Source of the DNA: Lachnospiraceae bacterium
Lineage (GTDB): Bacteria > Bacillota > Clostridia > Lachnospirales > Lachnospiraceae
Direction: 5' to 3'
NCBI GenBank assembly: GCA_017513125.1
Contig: JAFWDI010000017.1
Span: forward strand, 37,012-101,011
Length of the DNA stretch: 64,000 bases
Shown: positions 43,497-51,686 of the stretch, one piece after another
How positions within the stretch are numbered: the first letter of the stretch is position 1
Layout: each line of letters starts with the position of its first letter
Program-made: the position numbers and the translations under genes
Notes under the pieces: model-generated
Told to the model about the DNA's origin: nothing
What the model saw: only the letters and a program-made list of their open reading frames with translations
Databases searched by the model: none

Positions 43497-43874
43497 ATGC
43501 ACGAAGGACATCACGAACACACACACGAACACACGTATGAGCATTGCCACGAGCACAGCCATGAGCACGGCGAGGGGCATGATCACCCGCATGATCATGA
43601 GCATATGCACGATCATGATCATGACCACGTTCATTCGCATGGCCATGATCACGAGCACACGCACGAGCACCATCACGCACATGAACAGCACATCGATCCC
43701 GCGCATTTGCTGACGCACATGTACGAGCATAACGAGTCGCACGCGCAGGAGCTCGCACAGGTCGCGGAGATGCTGGGGGAGGACGCGAAACTGCTGGTGC
43801 GGCAGGCCGTCGAAGCCATGAAGGCCGGAAACGCGAAGCTGTTAGAGGCGATCGAAAAGATGAAGGAGAACTGA
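43497..43874 (+). CDS. Histidine-rich nickel-binding protein (CooJ-like)
   Basis: A 125-residue cytoplasmic protein. The first 65 residues are nearly all His, Glu and Asp (HEH and HDH repeats), a metal-chelating region; the rest is a helix with AQVAEMLGEDAKLLVRQAVEAMK. It resembles CooJ, a nickel-storage or delivery factor for CODH, though the His-rich part is here at the N-terminus rather than the C-terminus as in CooJ of Rhodospirillum. AAAGGAGG precedes ATG 43497. The neighbour at 43876 is CooT, one base after its stop. I infer a nickel buffer or chaperone for CODH and ACS; other transition metals are possible. Confidence 0.82.
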   Translation: MHEGHHEHTHEHTYEHCHEHSHEHGEGHDHPHDHEHMHDHDHDHVHSHGHDHEHTHEHHHAHEQHIDPAHLLTHMYEHNESHAQELAQVAEMLGEDAKLLVRQAVEAMKAGNAKLLEAIEKMKEN

Positions 43875-43875
43875 T

Positions 43876-44067
43876 ATGTGTCTTTCGACGGCGTATTATA
43901 ACTCGAAGGATGAGGATAACGTGGCGGTGCGCTTCGTTTCCGAGATCAATGTCACGGAGGACTCGGTGCTTCTGACCGACGTCATGGGACAGCAGATCGA
44001 GATCAAAGGCCGGCTGAAGTACGTCGATCTGACCGGCGGGACTGTGGTCATCGAGACCGCTGCGTGA
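43876..44067 (+). CDS. cooT: CooT family nickel-binding protein
   Basis: A 63-residue protein beginning MCLSTAYY, the N-terminal Cys-2 that binds nickel in CooT, and then a small beta-rich domain (SVLLTDVMGQQIEIKGRLKYVDL). It starts one base after the His-rich gene and has AAGGAG inside its 3' end. The known role of CooT is nickel delivery for CODH, consistent with the operon. The ORF is short but the family match and coupling are convincing. Confidence 0.88.
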   Translation: MCLSTAYYNSKDEDNVAVRFVSEINVTEDSVLLTDVMGQQIEIKGRLKYVDLTGGTVVIETAA

Positions 44068-44139
44068 GCGTTACGGCGGGCCGGTATCCGGGGCGCTTTC
44101 CCGGTATCCTGCTCCGATATGCGAAGTGAGGAGACTGCG

Positions 44140-44358
44140 ATGGAATACGAAGTGATCTGCGAGATCAAAAACAGCTGCAGCGGAAACCAGATGCGCGACG
44201 TCTTTTTCGAGGAGCTCGAGATCGACGATCCCGACGCCTGGATCCGGAAGCGCGAGGCGAACGCTGCGTCGATCGAGCGCGAGGATTTTCCGGGCGGGAT
44301 CCGCTATCACGTCATGCGCGAGGATATTCCGACGGTGTATACGCTGACGGAGATCTGA
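44140..44358 (+). CDS. Small protein of 72 residues in the CODH operon, unknown
   Basis: ATG 44140 (AGGAG 7 nt upstream) to TGA 44356-44358. MEYEVICEIKNSCSG and DPDAWIRKREAN suggest a small alpha/beta domain; one Cys at position 7 and one at 13. An upstream ATG at 44119 is less good. It follows cooT by 72 bp and is the last plus-strand gene before the terminator at 44417, so it may be a sixth operon member. I do not recognise a family. A role in nickel or CODH handling is only guilt by association. Confidence 0.65.
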   Translation: MEYEVICEIKNSCSGNQMRDVFFEELEIDDPDAWIRKREANAASIEREDFPGGIRYHVMREDIPTVYTLTEI

Positions 44359-44416
44359 GCGCGGCCCTTTACAGCCGCCGCGGCCGGAAGCCGAGGCCCG
44401 AACAGAGAATCGAAGA

Positions 44417-44443
44417 GGGAGCAGGATATGCCTGCTCCCTTTT
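44417..44443 (+). terminator. Terminator of the CODH-acsB1 operon
   Basis: GGGAGCAGG (44417-44425) / CCTGCTCCC (44431-44439), loop ATATG, then TTTT. Confidence 0.92.
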
Positions 44444-44502
44444 GTTATGCCTTCGTATGTGTTCGGACCGCGTCTGCGCGTCGGCCCCGCCTGAGACTCG
44501 CG

Positions 44503-45126
44503 TCAGCCGCGTTTCATCCGTGCGGAAATCGCGCTGATGATCATCTCGGCGGCCACGACGCTGTCCTCGGCGGTAAAGCCGACGGCGAAGTTATTCGAGA
44601 ATTCCACCTGCGCGTTCGGCGGGAACTCGTCGTCCCCGGCCCAGAGATAGAAGAGCAGATGGTAATCCCCGATCAGGTCGAAGCGGTAGCCGGCGTCGGC
44701 GTGATCCACAGGCACGCCGCCGAGCGCCTCGGCGGCTGCGCAGAAACCGGCCGGGTCGCCGTTATACTTCCAGGCCGACCGGGTCAGGCAGCGGCCGGTG
44801 AACGGCCGGATATAGACCTCGCCCGAGGGCAGCTCCCGAAACGACAGGTATTTTCCGTTCGCGGGGAACGGCTGCCCGTTCAGCAGATAGCGCAGCAGGA
44901 AGATCCGGGCCTGGTTCGAACCCGCGGCCCACGCGTCTTCCTCGTCCGAACTCACGTCCCCGTCGGGCCAGTGGATCTGATACCGCTTCCCGAGAAATGT
45001 GAGCGAGAAGCAGTCATCGGCATAAGGGATCTCGAGCACCTTCGCCCGCTGCTCCGGGTCGATCAGGCCGAACCGGTCCGTGTAATACTGCAGGGGGAGC
45101 TCCTCTTTATTATTCTTTACTTCCAT
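44503..45126 (-). CDS. DUF3786 domain protein at the end of the acs operon
   Basis: A 207-residue cytoplasmic protein of the DUF3786 family. Characteristic segments are FLGKRYQIHWPDGDV, LLRYLLNG and AVFGxx-like WAGDDEFPPNAQVEFSN near the C-terminus. DUF3786 genes are often found next to CODH/ACS or corrinoid methyltransferase genes of acetogens and methanogens, as here, but the biochemical role is unknown. It starts 29 bp after the acsV stop. The gene ends 59 bp from the plus-strand operon terminator, so the two operons converge. Confidence 0.8.
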   Translation of the reverse strand: MEVKNNKEELPLQYYTDRFGLIDPEQRAKVLEIPYADDCFSLTFLGKRYQIHWPDGDVSSDEEDAWAAGSNQARIFLLRYLLNGQPFPANGKYLSFRELPSGEVYIRPFTGRCLTRSAWKYNGDPAGFCAAAEALGGVPVDHADAGYRFDLIGDYHLLFYLWAGDDEFPPNAQVEFSNNFAVGFTAEDSVVAAEMIISAISARMKRG

Positions 45127-45155
45127 ATTCGTTACCAGTCAGGCCGTACGCCGTG

Positions 45156-47087
45156 TCACACCTGCACCGACGGGAAGAGCGAAGCGTCCGTGTGGGGCAG
45201 GAAGCATGCCGCGACGAAATGGTCCATGTAGCCGGGATAGGTCGACAGCTCCAGATAGGTCATGTTCGAGGCGATGTCCAGGACCTTTTCATATGCCGCG
45301 TCAGACAGCGAGATTGCATACGAGCCCGCCAGAGAGGAGTTTCCGATGTAGGCGTACTTCTCGCGGTCCACGTCGGGCAGCATGCCGATGCGGATGGCGT
45401 TCTCGATGTCGATGCCGCTGCCGATGCCGCCGGCGATATAGATGTGCTCGAGCACCTCCGGGGTCATATCCAGCGTCTGCAGCATCGTGTCGATCGCGGA
45501 GAAGATCGCTCCTTTCGCGCGGATGAACGACTCGATGTCCACTTCATTGATGCAGATCTCGCGGCCAGTCTCGCTCTCGGAACTTTCGAACAGGACGTAG
45601 CGTCCCATGTCGTGCGCGTCGCGGCGCACACGGGCGCCTTCACGGACGAATTTGCCTTTCGAGTCAATGATCCCGCACCGGAACAGCTCGGAGATCACGT
45701 CGATGATGCCGCTGCCGCAGATGCCGACCGGCTTCTGGCCGTCCTTACCGACGATCCGGACCGTGGGCTCCATGCTCTCTTTATCGATCGAGATCGCCTC
45801 GATCGCGCCGTCCGTGGCCCGCATGCCGCAGGAGATGTCGCCGCCCTCGAACGCGGGGCCGGCGGAGCATGCGCAACTCATCAGGAATTCGTTATTTCCG
45901 AAGACGATCTCGCCGTTCGTGCCCAGGTCGATGAAGAGCGAAAACTCTTCTTTATTCCAGACCATGCTGGCCATGGTGCCGGCGGTGATGTCGCCGCCGA
46001 CGTAGGAACCGATGTTCGGCGCGATGAACAGATCCGCGAGCGGATTTACCGGCAGCCGCAGGTTCCCGGCCTTTACGGGCGGGCAGCGGAAGAACGTCGG
46101 GATGTAAGGCTCCATCCGGAGCGAGTTCGCGCTCGCGCCGACGAACAGGTGGTTCATCGTGGTGTTGCTCGCGACGGACATCCGGACGATCTGTCCTTTT
46201 TCAATGCCGGCGTCCCGCACCATCATGTCGATCAGTGGGATCAGGGTCTCGTCAATGATCGCCTTCTGCAGCTTCGCGATGCCGCCCTCCTTCGTCTGTT
46301 CGATGATGCGGTTGATCACGTCCGCGCCGTAGCGGATCTGGCCGTTTCCGGCGGACGCGCGGGAGAGGATCTCGCCCGTCGTCAGATCGGACAGCGCACC
46401 GGTCACGGTCGTGGTTCCGATATCGATCGCCAGCGCGCAGATCTTAATGTCTGTCCCCGCCGGGAACACGTCGTAGACCAGATACCGGTGCGCCTGCTTC
46501 TCATAGATCGCGGTGACCGCAAAATCCTTTTCGCGCATGACGGCGGCCAGTCTGCGGAGCGCGTGGAAGCTGAGTTCCACGGCGTCGCATCCGACCGCGG
46601 CCAGGAAGGCACGCTCGAAACGTTCATTGTCCGGCATCGTGTCGTCCAGCGTCGGCTCGTCCATCGTGAAGGTCACCTGATCGAACCGGTGGGAGATGCC
46701 GAGGCCCACCTCATTCATGTGGTCCTGGATGTCCGTGAAGATCTTTATCTCACGCTCGTCCGAGAGGTCTGCGGTTCGGATCCGGCTCTGATAGGCGGAG
46801 GCGATGTCCGGCACCAGGACCGTGATCGGCCGGTCGTCCTCGATCTTGCACGCGCAGCTCAGGCGCCATCCTTCGGCATACTCTTCGTCGGAGATGTGCG
46901 ACGTGCGCGGAGCGTCGATCGCGCCTTCGACCAGACGGACCCGGCACTTTCCGCACGCGCCGTTTCCGGAGCAGGGTGCGTCGATCGCCACGTTCGCTCC
47001 GCGCGCGACTTCGAGAAGGTTATTTCCGATGCCGGCGGATACGACTACTTTTTCACCGTTTTCCAGAAGATAAGTAATTTCAGCCAT
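45156..47087 (-). CDS. acsV: Corrinoid activation/regeneration ferredoxin (AcsV/RACo-like)
   Basis: A 643-residue protein. Residues 1-90 form a plant-type 2Fe-2S ferredoxin with C39, C45 and C48 (CSGNGACGKC) and a fourth Cys near 78-80 (SCACK). The rest is the ASKHA ATPase domain (LAIDIGTTTVTGALSDLTTG, ADVINRI, GTNGEI, CGSGIID, FIRAKGAI) of RACo, which uses ATP hydrolysis to drive reduction of inactive Co(II) corrinoid to active Co(I). It follows acsB2 after a hairpin with T-run at 47101, so it may be made at lower levels than the catalytic subunits. It could serve both the acsC/D protein and the stand-alone corrinoid protein at 36358. Confidence 0.9.
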   Translation of the reverse strand: MAEITYLLENGEKVVVSAGIGNNLLEVARGANVAIDAPCSGNGACGKCRVRLVEGAIDAPRTSHISDEEYAEGWRLSCACKIEDDRPITVLVPDIASAYQSRIRTADLSDEREIKIFTDIQDHMNEVGLGISHRFDQVTFTMDEPTLDDTMPDNERFERAFLAAVGCDAVELSFHALRRLAAVMREKDFAVTAIYEKQAHRYLVYDVFPAGTDIKICALAIDIGTTTVTGALSDLTTGEILSRASAGNGQIRYGADVINRIIEQTKEGGIAKLQKAIIDETLIPLIDMMVRDAGIEKGQIVRMSVASNTTMNHLFVGASANSLRMEPYIPTFFRCPPVKAGNLRLPVNPLADLFIAPNIGSYVGGDITAGTMASMVWNKEEFSLFIDLGTNGEIVFGNNEFLMSCACSAGPAFEGGDISCGMRATDGAIEAISIDKESMEPTVRIVGKDGQKPVGICGSGIIDVISELFRCGIIDSKGKFVREGARVRRDAHDMGRYVLFESSESETGREICINEVDIESFIRAKGAIFSAIDTMLQTLDMTPEVLEHIYIAGGIGSGIDIENAIRIGMLPDVDREKYAYIGNSSLAGSYAISLSDAAYEKVLDIASNMTYLELSTYPGYMDHFVAACFLPHTDASLFPSVQV

Positions 47088-47096
47088 AATTTTTTA

Positions 47097-47130
47097 AAAG
47101 AGGGGGCTGTCGAAAAAACGGCAGCCCCCT
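47097..47130 (-). terminator. Intercistronic hairpin before acsV (minus strand)
   Basis: Twelve-bp stem 47101-47112 / 47119-47130 with one T-G pair and loop AAAAAA; on the minus strand CTTTT follows. Partial termination would lower acsV and DUF3786 relative to acsB2. Confidence 0.6.
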
Positions 47131-47159
47131 GCGTAGAGGTAAGGGTTTCGGGTTACGTT

Positions 47160-49289
47160 TTACAGCAGCGGCTCCATCTCGAGGACCGGGTGACCCTTCT
47201 CTGTCAGGATCGCGTAGAGCTCTTCCATATCGGTGGTCTGGGTCTCGTCGATGATGTAGTCCGTGAAGTTCTCGATGCCGTACAGCTCCAGAGCGGTCTT
47301 ATTCAGGCGCTCCGCGACGTCATCCTTCAGCTCCTTCGGCATCCAGACGATACGCTTGATGCCGCCCTCGGCCGCGATGAACTTCTTCGATGCGATGAAG
47401 TGACGGCCGTGGCCCATGTAGCCGGGGGTCTGAACGCCGCCGCCGGTGCAGGACGCCAGCTCGCCGAAGGTCATGCCCGAAGGGGTCATGCCGGTGTACT
47501 CGCGGTTACACACGATGAAGCCGTTCGACAGCGGCTCGATGCCGGAGATGCACTCGAAGCATCCGCAGGAGGTCATCGGGTCTTCCAGGATCGAGTACAG
47601 CGTGACGTTCTCGATCGCGCCGTGCGTCGCTTCCTTCACGGTCGCGTTAACGGTCTCATAACGGCCGGTGCGCTCGTCCAGGCAGCCTTCCTTCGGGATC
47701 GGCTGGCTCGGACCGTTCGGGTTCAGCTCGTAAGTCGCCTTCGCGTCGAGCCACGAAACGGCGCCGCAGAGTCCCAGTCTCTCAGGGGTGACCACGCAGC
47801 AGTGCGCGGGAGCGAAGGACTGGCAGAGGATGCAGGTGTAGAACTCATTGACCGACTCGTCGGACATCGAGGCCAGTCTGTCGTCACGGGCGTTATAGCG
47901 AGGCATGGCCTCCTCGTCCAGGATCTGACGGACCTTGTCGGCGTCGGTGACCAGCGTGACCTGGCACTTATCCACGACCGCGTCGAACTCATCCATGACC
48001 ATGTGGTAGATGACTTCCGCGAAATCTTTCAGGCGCAGGCCCTTCTCGAACGCGTCGTTCGACACACGCAGACGGATCAGGTTTCTCTGGCCGGTGTGCA
48101 TGACGCCCTCAAGGTAGTTCAGCCAGGCGTGGAACTTACGCTCGATGACGGACTCGAAGTCCTTCTGCATCTTTCTGCCGGCGACCTCGACGTAGGTGGC
48201 CAGAGCGTACTGCTCAGCGCCGCTGTCAATGTCGTCGCCGATGATCGTGATCTTATGATCCTCGATCTCATCCATCTCGCGCATCGTGACGAGCTCGCAG
48301 GTCGGATTCTTTCCGGAGTAGAACTCGCACTTCATGTCGGACTTACGGATGATCTCGCCTTCGAACGCCGCGGCGAACGCGACCGGGACGGGAAGCTCGC
48401 GGGATTTGATCTTAATGCCGCGAAGCTCCAGGGACTTCTTCACGGTCTCGGCGTGGTCCAGTACGGACTCCAGCGCGCCGGGGACCTGGTTCTCGCCGAG
48501 GTCGACGTCCACGATCACCGGGAAGCCGAGCGCGATCGCGCCGGCGCCGGCGGAAACGACGACTTCGTTCAGAGCGCCGAACGTGTTCACGAACGCGGGA
48601 ACTCTGTTCTTCGTGTACTCCAGCAGGCCCGGAAGGTCTCCGCCCTGCAGGCCGCCGAAGATCAGGGCCGCGCGGACCGCGACGGTCACGACGTGGATGA
48701 CGGCGGTGACGTCATGTCCCAACGGAATGACACGGAACTCGAGACCGGCCTTCACACCGCCCTCGATGCACTGCTCGATGACGTTTCCGATCAGGAAGGT
48801 CAGGATACCCTTCGACTGGTAGTCCTTCACCACGGAAACGACGTCCGCGGGGTTCTCCGCCTCGCCGAGCACGACAGCCACGCCGGGGATGTCGCCGGTT
48901 ACCAGCGGGACGCCCAGGGAACGGATGATCGGGTCCGGAACGAAGCCGATGCCGGCCTCATCCGCGTAGGGATCCGCGCCGTCCACATACTTCAGGCCTT
49001 CGAGGATCTCAGCGCCGACAGCGGTCGCGAGACCGGCGTTCAGCGCCTGGCCGAGATCTTCCTCGTTCGTGATCAGGCTCTTCAGCACGCCCACGCAGGC
49101 CGGAAGGTCTCCGAGAGTGGCGACCTTCACGCCGGTGGCGGCGAAGATCGTCGGGAAGAAGTAAGCGGTGTCGGGGAATGCCACGGGCTTATCCGCACCG
49201 TACTTCGCGATGGCGTCGTTCACGGCTCCTTCGGTCAGGCCGGCAACCGCGTTCGATCCGCCGTAGATCAGATCAGTTAAAACGCTCAT
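47160..49289 (-). CDS. acsB: Acetyl-CoA synthase catalytic subunit, copy 2
   Basis: A 709-residue ACS. A-cluster Cys segments are CILCQSFAPAH, RLGLCGAVSWLDAKA and SCGCFECISG. The N-terminal channel domain is distinct from that at 41204. Start at 49289 (AGGAGG upstream on the minus strand); the frame is open another 28 codons into the A/T-rich region, which holds an inverted repeat, so the later Met is used. This copy is linked to acsC/D and acsV, so it may receive methyl directly from the fused AcsC-AcsE protein. Compared with copy 1, both share motifs but differ at many positions, so it is an old duplication or an acquired second copy. Confidence 0.92.
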   Translation of the reverse strand: MSVLTDLIYGGSNAVAGLTEGAVNDAIAKYGADKPVAFPDTAYFFPTIFAATGVKVATLGDLPACVGVLKSLITNEEDLGQALNAGLATAVGAEILEGLKYVDGADPYADEAGIGFVPDPIIRSLGVPLVTGDIPGVAVVLGEAENPADVVSVVKDYQSKGILTFLIGNVIEQCIEGGVKAGLEFRVIPLGHDVTAVIHVVTVAVRAALIFGGLQGGDLPGLLEYTKNRVPAFVNTFGALNEVVVSAGAGAIALGFPVIVDVDLGENQVPGALESVLDHAETVKKSLELRGIKIKSRELPVPVAFAAAFEGEIIRKSDMKCEFYSGKNPTCELVTMREMDEIEDHKITIIGDDIDSGAEQYALATYVEVAGRKMQKDFESVIERKFHAWLNYLEGVMHTGQRNLIRLRVSNDAFEKGLRLKDFAEVIYHMVMDEFDAVVDKCQVTLVTDADKVRQILDEEAMPRYNARDDRLASMSDESVNEFYTCILCQSFAPAHCCVVTPERLGLCGAVSWLDAKATYELNPNGPSQPIPKEGCLDERTGRYETVNATVKEATHGAIENVTLYSILEDPMTSCGCFECISGIEPLSNGFIVCNREYTGMTPSGMTFGELASCTGGGVQTPGYMGHGRHFIASKKFIAAEGGIKRIVWMPKELKDDVAERLNKTALELYGIENFTDYIIDETQTTDMEELYAILTEKGHPVLEMEPLL

Positions 49290-49349
49290 AGGGGGTCCTC
49301 CTGTTTTAAAATAGATCTTTTTGATGATCCATATAGTTCGGTAACAATA

Positions 49350-49383
49350 TAATGGTGAAACGAAAAACATCATTCCACCATTA
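49350..49383. repeat. Inverted repeat between acsC::acsE and acsB2
   Basis: TAATGGTG (49350-49357) and CACCATTA (49376-49383), 18-bp spacer, inside a 149-bp A/T-rich gap. It could be a regulator site, an RNA processing hairpin or part of an internal promoter (on the minus strand TTTAGT with TAATAT at 18 bp lies just upstream). Confidence 0.5.
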
Positions 49384-49438
49384 CATTATTATATATTATT
49401 TTTTCAAAAAAGATTCACTAAATTTCAGCGTTCCGGGC

Positions 49439-51685
49439 TCAGAAGTCCAGGTACGAGTCAGAGTACAGCTCGTAGTTCTTGAAGATGTCGCAGGTGCGGA
49501 TCGTCTCCATCGTGCGGCGGTCGTTCGGGTTGATGATGGCGGAGGTCAGACCCTGCATCATGCACATCGCGACCAGCGCGGAGTCCATGATCGGACGGAC
49601 TTCCTTCGGGGCGCCGTTCGAGTTGTTCGAAAGGCCGCCGGTCGACTTCAGTCCCTCGTCCGCGAACATCTTGATCGCGTTCAGAACGTCCATCTGCTTA
49701 TCCTGCATGCCCTTCACGACCAGGAACAGCGGGTCGAACCACAGATCCGTCGACTCCATGCCGAGGCCCATGCCGCGCTCGAGCATGTTGTGGCAATGCT
49801 CCATCCGCTCGTCGTTATCCTTCGCGATACCGTCGGCCGAGCACAGCGCGATAACGATCGCGTCGTTCGCGGCAGCCAGGTCGATGTTCTCGATACGGGA
49901 GCCCGCGTCGGCGGAGTTCACGATCGGCTTTCCGTTCGTCCGGTTATAGACGTGGATGCCGGCTTCGATCGCGCGCTTGTTCGCGGTGTCGAGGGCCAGA
50001 GGAACATTGTTGAAGTTCTCCTGCAGCAGGCGGACAGCCCAGGTCATCAGCTCGGGGCCGTTCGACTCGGCGGGACCGATGTTGACGTCCAGGTAGGTGG
50101 CGCCGGCCTTGATCTGCTCGGCGGCACGCTTCAGGATGGGCTCGGCGTCGAAGTTGTTCATAGCCTCACGGATGACAGGCGAGATGCAGTGGATGCGCTC
50201 GCCGATCGTGACGAACTTCTTCGAGTCGGGATCACGCTGCTTGTAGGTGACGCCCATGTCGATGTGAGGAATCTCCGGAATGACCAGCTTATCATAGTCG
50301 ATCGGGCCTTCCGTGATGATCGCGGGACCGGTCGAGTCGGCCGGAGCCTTCGACTTCGCGGCGGCCTCGGCGGCAGCCACGTATTCCTTATCCTTCAGGT
50401 ACTTCACGATCTCGACGGCCTCTCTGGTGCCGACGACGACGTTCCAGTCAGGCAGCTTCGCCTGAATCTCGCCCTTCATGACGGCGACCTTGCCGGGAAG
50501 GATCAGCGTGCGGTTCTTGATCTTGTCCGCAATCTGGAACTCGTCGAAGAACTTCTGGACCGTGGAGGAGGAGAACTTTCCGGCCGCCCACGCGGTCAGG
50601 ACGGACATGCCCGACGCGTCGGTGATCAGCAGGTTCACAGGCTCCTTCGAGCGCTCGATCTCGCCGGAGACCAGGAAGTAGGTCAGAGCGAAGTCGACGG
50701 TCAGCATGCACGGCGAGTTCTCGTCCGCTCCGTTCAGCGGATAGATGCCCGGCTCGACCTTCATGGGCTTCTGAGGATCGGTGAAGATGTTCTGGCGCAG
50801 GCCGTACAGCGCGAGAGCCTCGGCGTAGGTCATCTTCTCCATGACCACGATGGAGCCGTACTTCACGGTGAACAGGGAGGCCAGAGCGGTCTGCATGTGG
50901 ATGTCGCCGGGAGCGAGCTTCGTGAGGTTCACGATGGACGGATAGCCGAGCACCTTCGCCTCGTCGCGGATGGCGGAACGGCGCACCAGAACGGCGTTCT
51001 CGAACGTCTTCTTCACGGTGTCCGCCGTGACGTCGAAGACCAGCTTCTTATTATCTGCCTTTTCCAGGGCGTCCGCGATGTCATACAGATCCGCGGGCGA
51101 GCCCTTCAGGCCCAGAACGGCCTTTCCGCCGACGACAGCGTTCATGGCTTCCCAGTTCGAAGCGTCCGCGCCGGTGATGATCACGTCGGTGCTGACCGCC
51201 AGGACAGCCTCGGCGGTCGCCGTGTTCGTCGTTTCCACGATCGCGCCTCTGCCGGCGTCGATCACCTTCTGCACCAGGCCGGCCACGTCGCCGCCCTTAT
51301 CCTCGATGAAGACGTACTCGACGTACTCGCGCTCGCCGATACGCTCGTAATCGACGGCCTTGATGGCCTCGAGGACCTCGTCGGCATCCGCGTCGTCGGA
51401 AGCCAGAGCCACCGCGTAGCGGGTCGGGGAGACGAAGGTCTTCTCGTGGCGGAACAGGACGGTCTCGCCGCCGAGCTTATGTCCGCCGACCTCGATGGTC
51501 TTCATGGGCGGAGCGGTCGCGTCGGAAAGCAGGGCGATCGCCTCGTCGGACATGTAGGGGCAGTTCTCGATCGGGACCGCGCCCTGGGCGACCTTCATGC
51601 AGAATGCCATACAGGTGGGAGAACCGCACTCTTTGCAGTTCTTCTTCGGGGATAATTTAAAGATATCAAGTCCTTTAACTGCCAT
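49439..51685 (-). CDS. acsC: Fused AcsC-AcsE: CoFeSP large subunit joined to methyltetrahydrofolate methyltransferase
   Basis: A 748-residue single open frame. Residues 1-435 are the large corrinoid iron-sulfur subunit AcsC: cluster ligands C17, C20, C25 and C42 (CKECGSPTC...C), then the TIM barrel and the C-terminal B12-binding domain (TWAAGKF, WNVVVGTREAVEIVK). A 50-residue Ala/Pro/Lys-rich linker (AAAEAAAKSKAPADST) follows. Residues 489-748 are a full MeTr: IGERIHCIS, YLDVNIGPAES, NSADAGSRIE, FDPLFLVV, GLSNNSNG. The separate proteins are about 446 and 262 residues. Start 51685 is 1 nt from acsD. The fusion would bring CH3-THF methyl donor and cobalt acceptor onto one chain. Confidence 0.9.
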   Translation of the reverse strand: MAVKGLDIFKLSPKKNCKECGSPTCMAFCMKVAQGAVPIENCPYMSDEAIALLSDATAPPMKTIEVGGHKLGGETVLFRHEKTFVSPTRYAVALASDDADADEVLEAIKAVDYERIGEREYVEYVFIEDKGGDVAGLVQKVIDAGRGAIVETTNTATAEAVLAVSTDVIITGADASNWEAMNAVVGGKAVLGLKGSPADLYDIADALEKADNKKLVFDVTADTVKKTFENAVLVRRSAIRDEAKVLGYPSIVNLTKLAPGDIHMQTALASLFTVKYGSIVVMEKMTYAEALALYGLRQNIFTDPQKPMKVEPGIYPLNGADENSPCMLTVDFALTYFLVSGEIERSKEPVNLLITDASGMSVLTAWAAGKFSSSTVQKFFDEFQIADKIKNRTLILPGKVAVMKGEIQAKLPDWNVVVGTREAVEIVKYLKDKEYVAAAEAAAKSKAPADSTGPAIITEGPIDYDKLVIPEIPHIDMGVTYKQRDPDSKKFVTIGERIHCISPVIREAMNNFDAEPILKRAAEQIKAGATYLDVNIGPAESNGPELMTWAVRLLQENFNNVPLALDTANKRAIEAGIHVYNRTNGKPIVNSADAGSRIENIDLAAANDAIVIALCSADGIAKDNDERMEHCHNMLERGMGLGMESTDLWFDPLFLVVKGMQDKQMDVLNAIKMFADEGLKSTGGLSNNSNGAPKEVRPIMDSALVAMCMMQGLTSAIINPNDRRTMETIRTCDIFKNYELYSDSYLDF

Positions 51686-51686
51686 T

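Noticed and set aside
43497..43700. Repeated CAT/CAC/GAG units that look like a short tandem repeat or CRISPR-like array
   Set aside because: It is the coding sequence of the His-rich protein; the units are irregular, 6 bp long and not separated by spacers.
45153..49280. A 1375-residue open frame on the plus strand opposite acsV and acsB2
   Set aside because: It is antisense to two well-supported genes, has low-complexity Arg/Asp/Val/Leu composition, and arises from the strong GC codon bias. Similar long antisense frames occur opposite acsB1 (41213-43495), the aconitase (22279-24609) and the Ca-ATPase (27502-29454).
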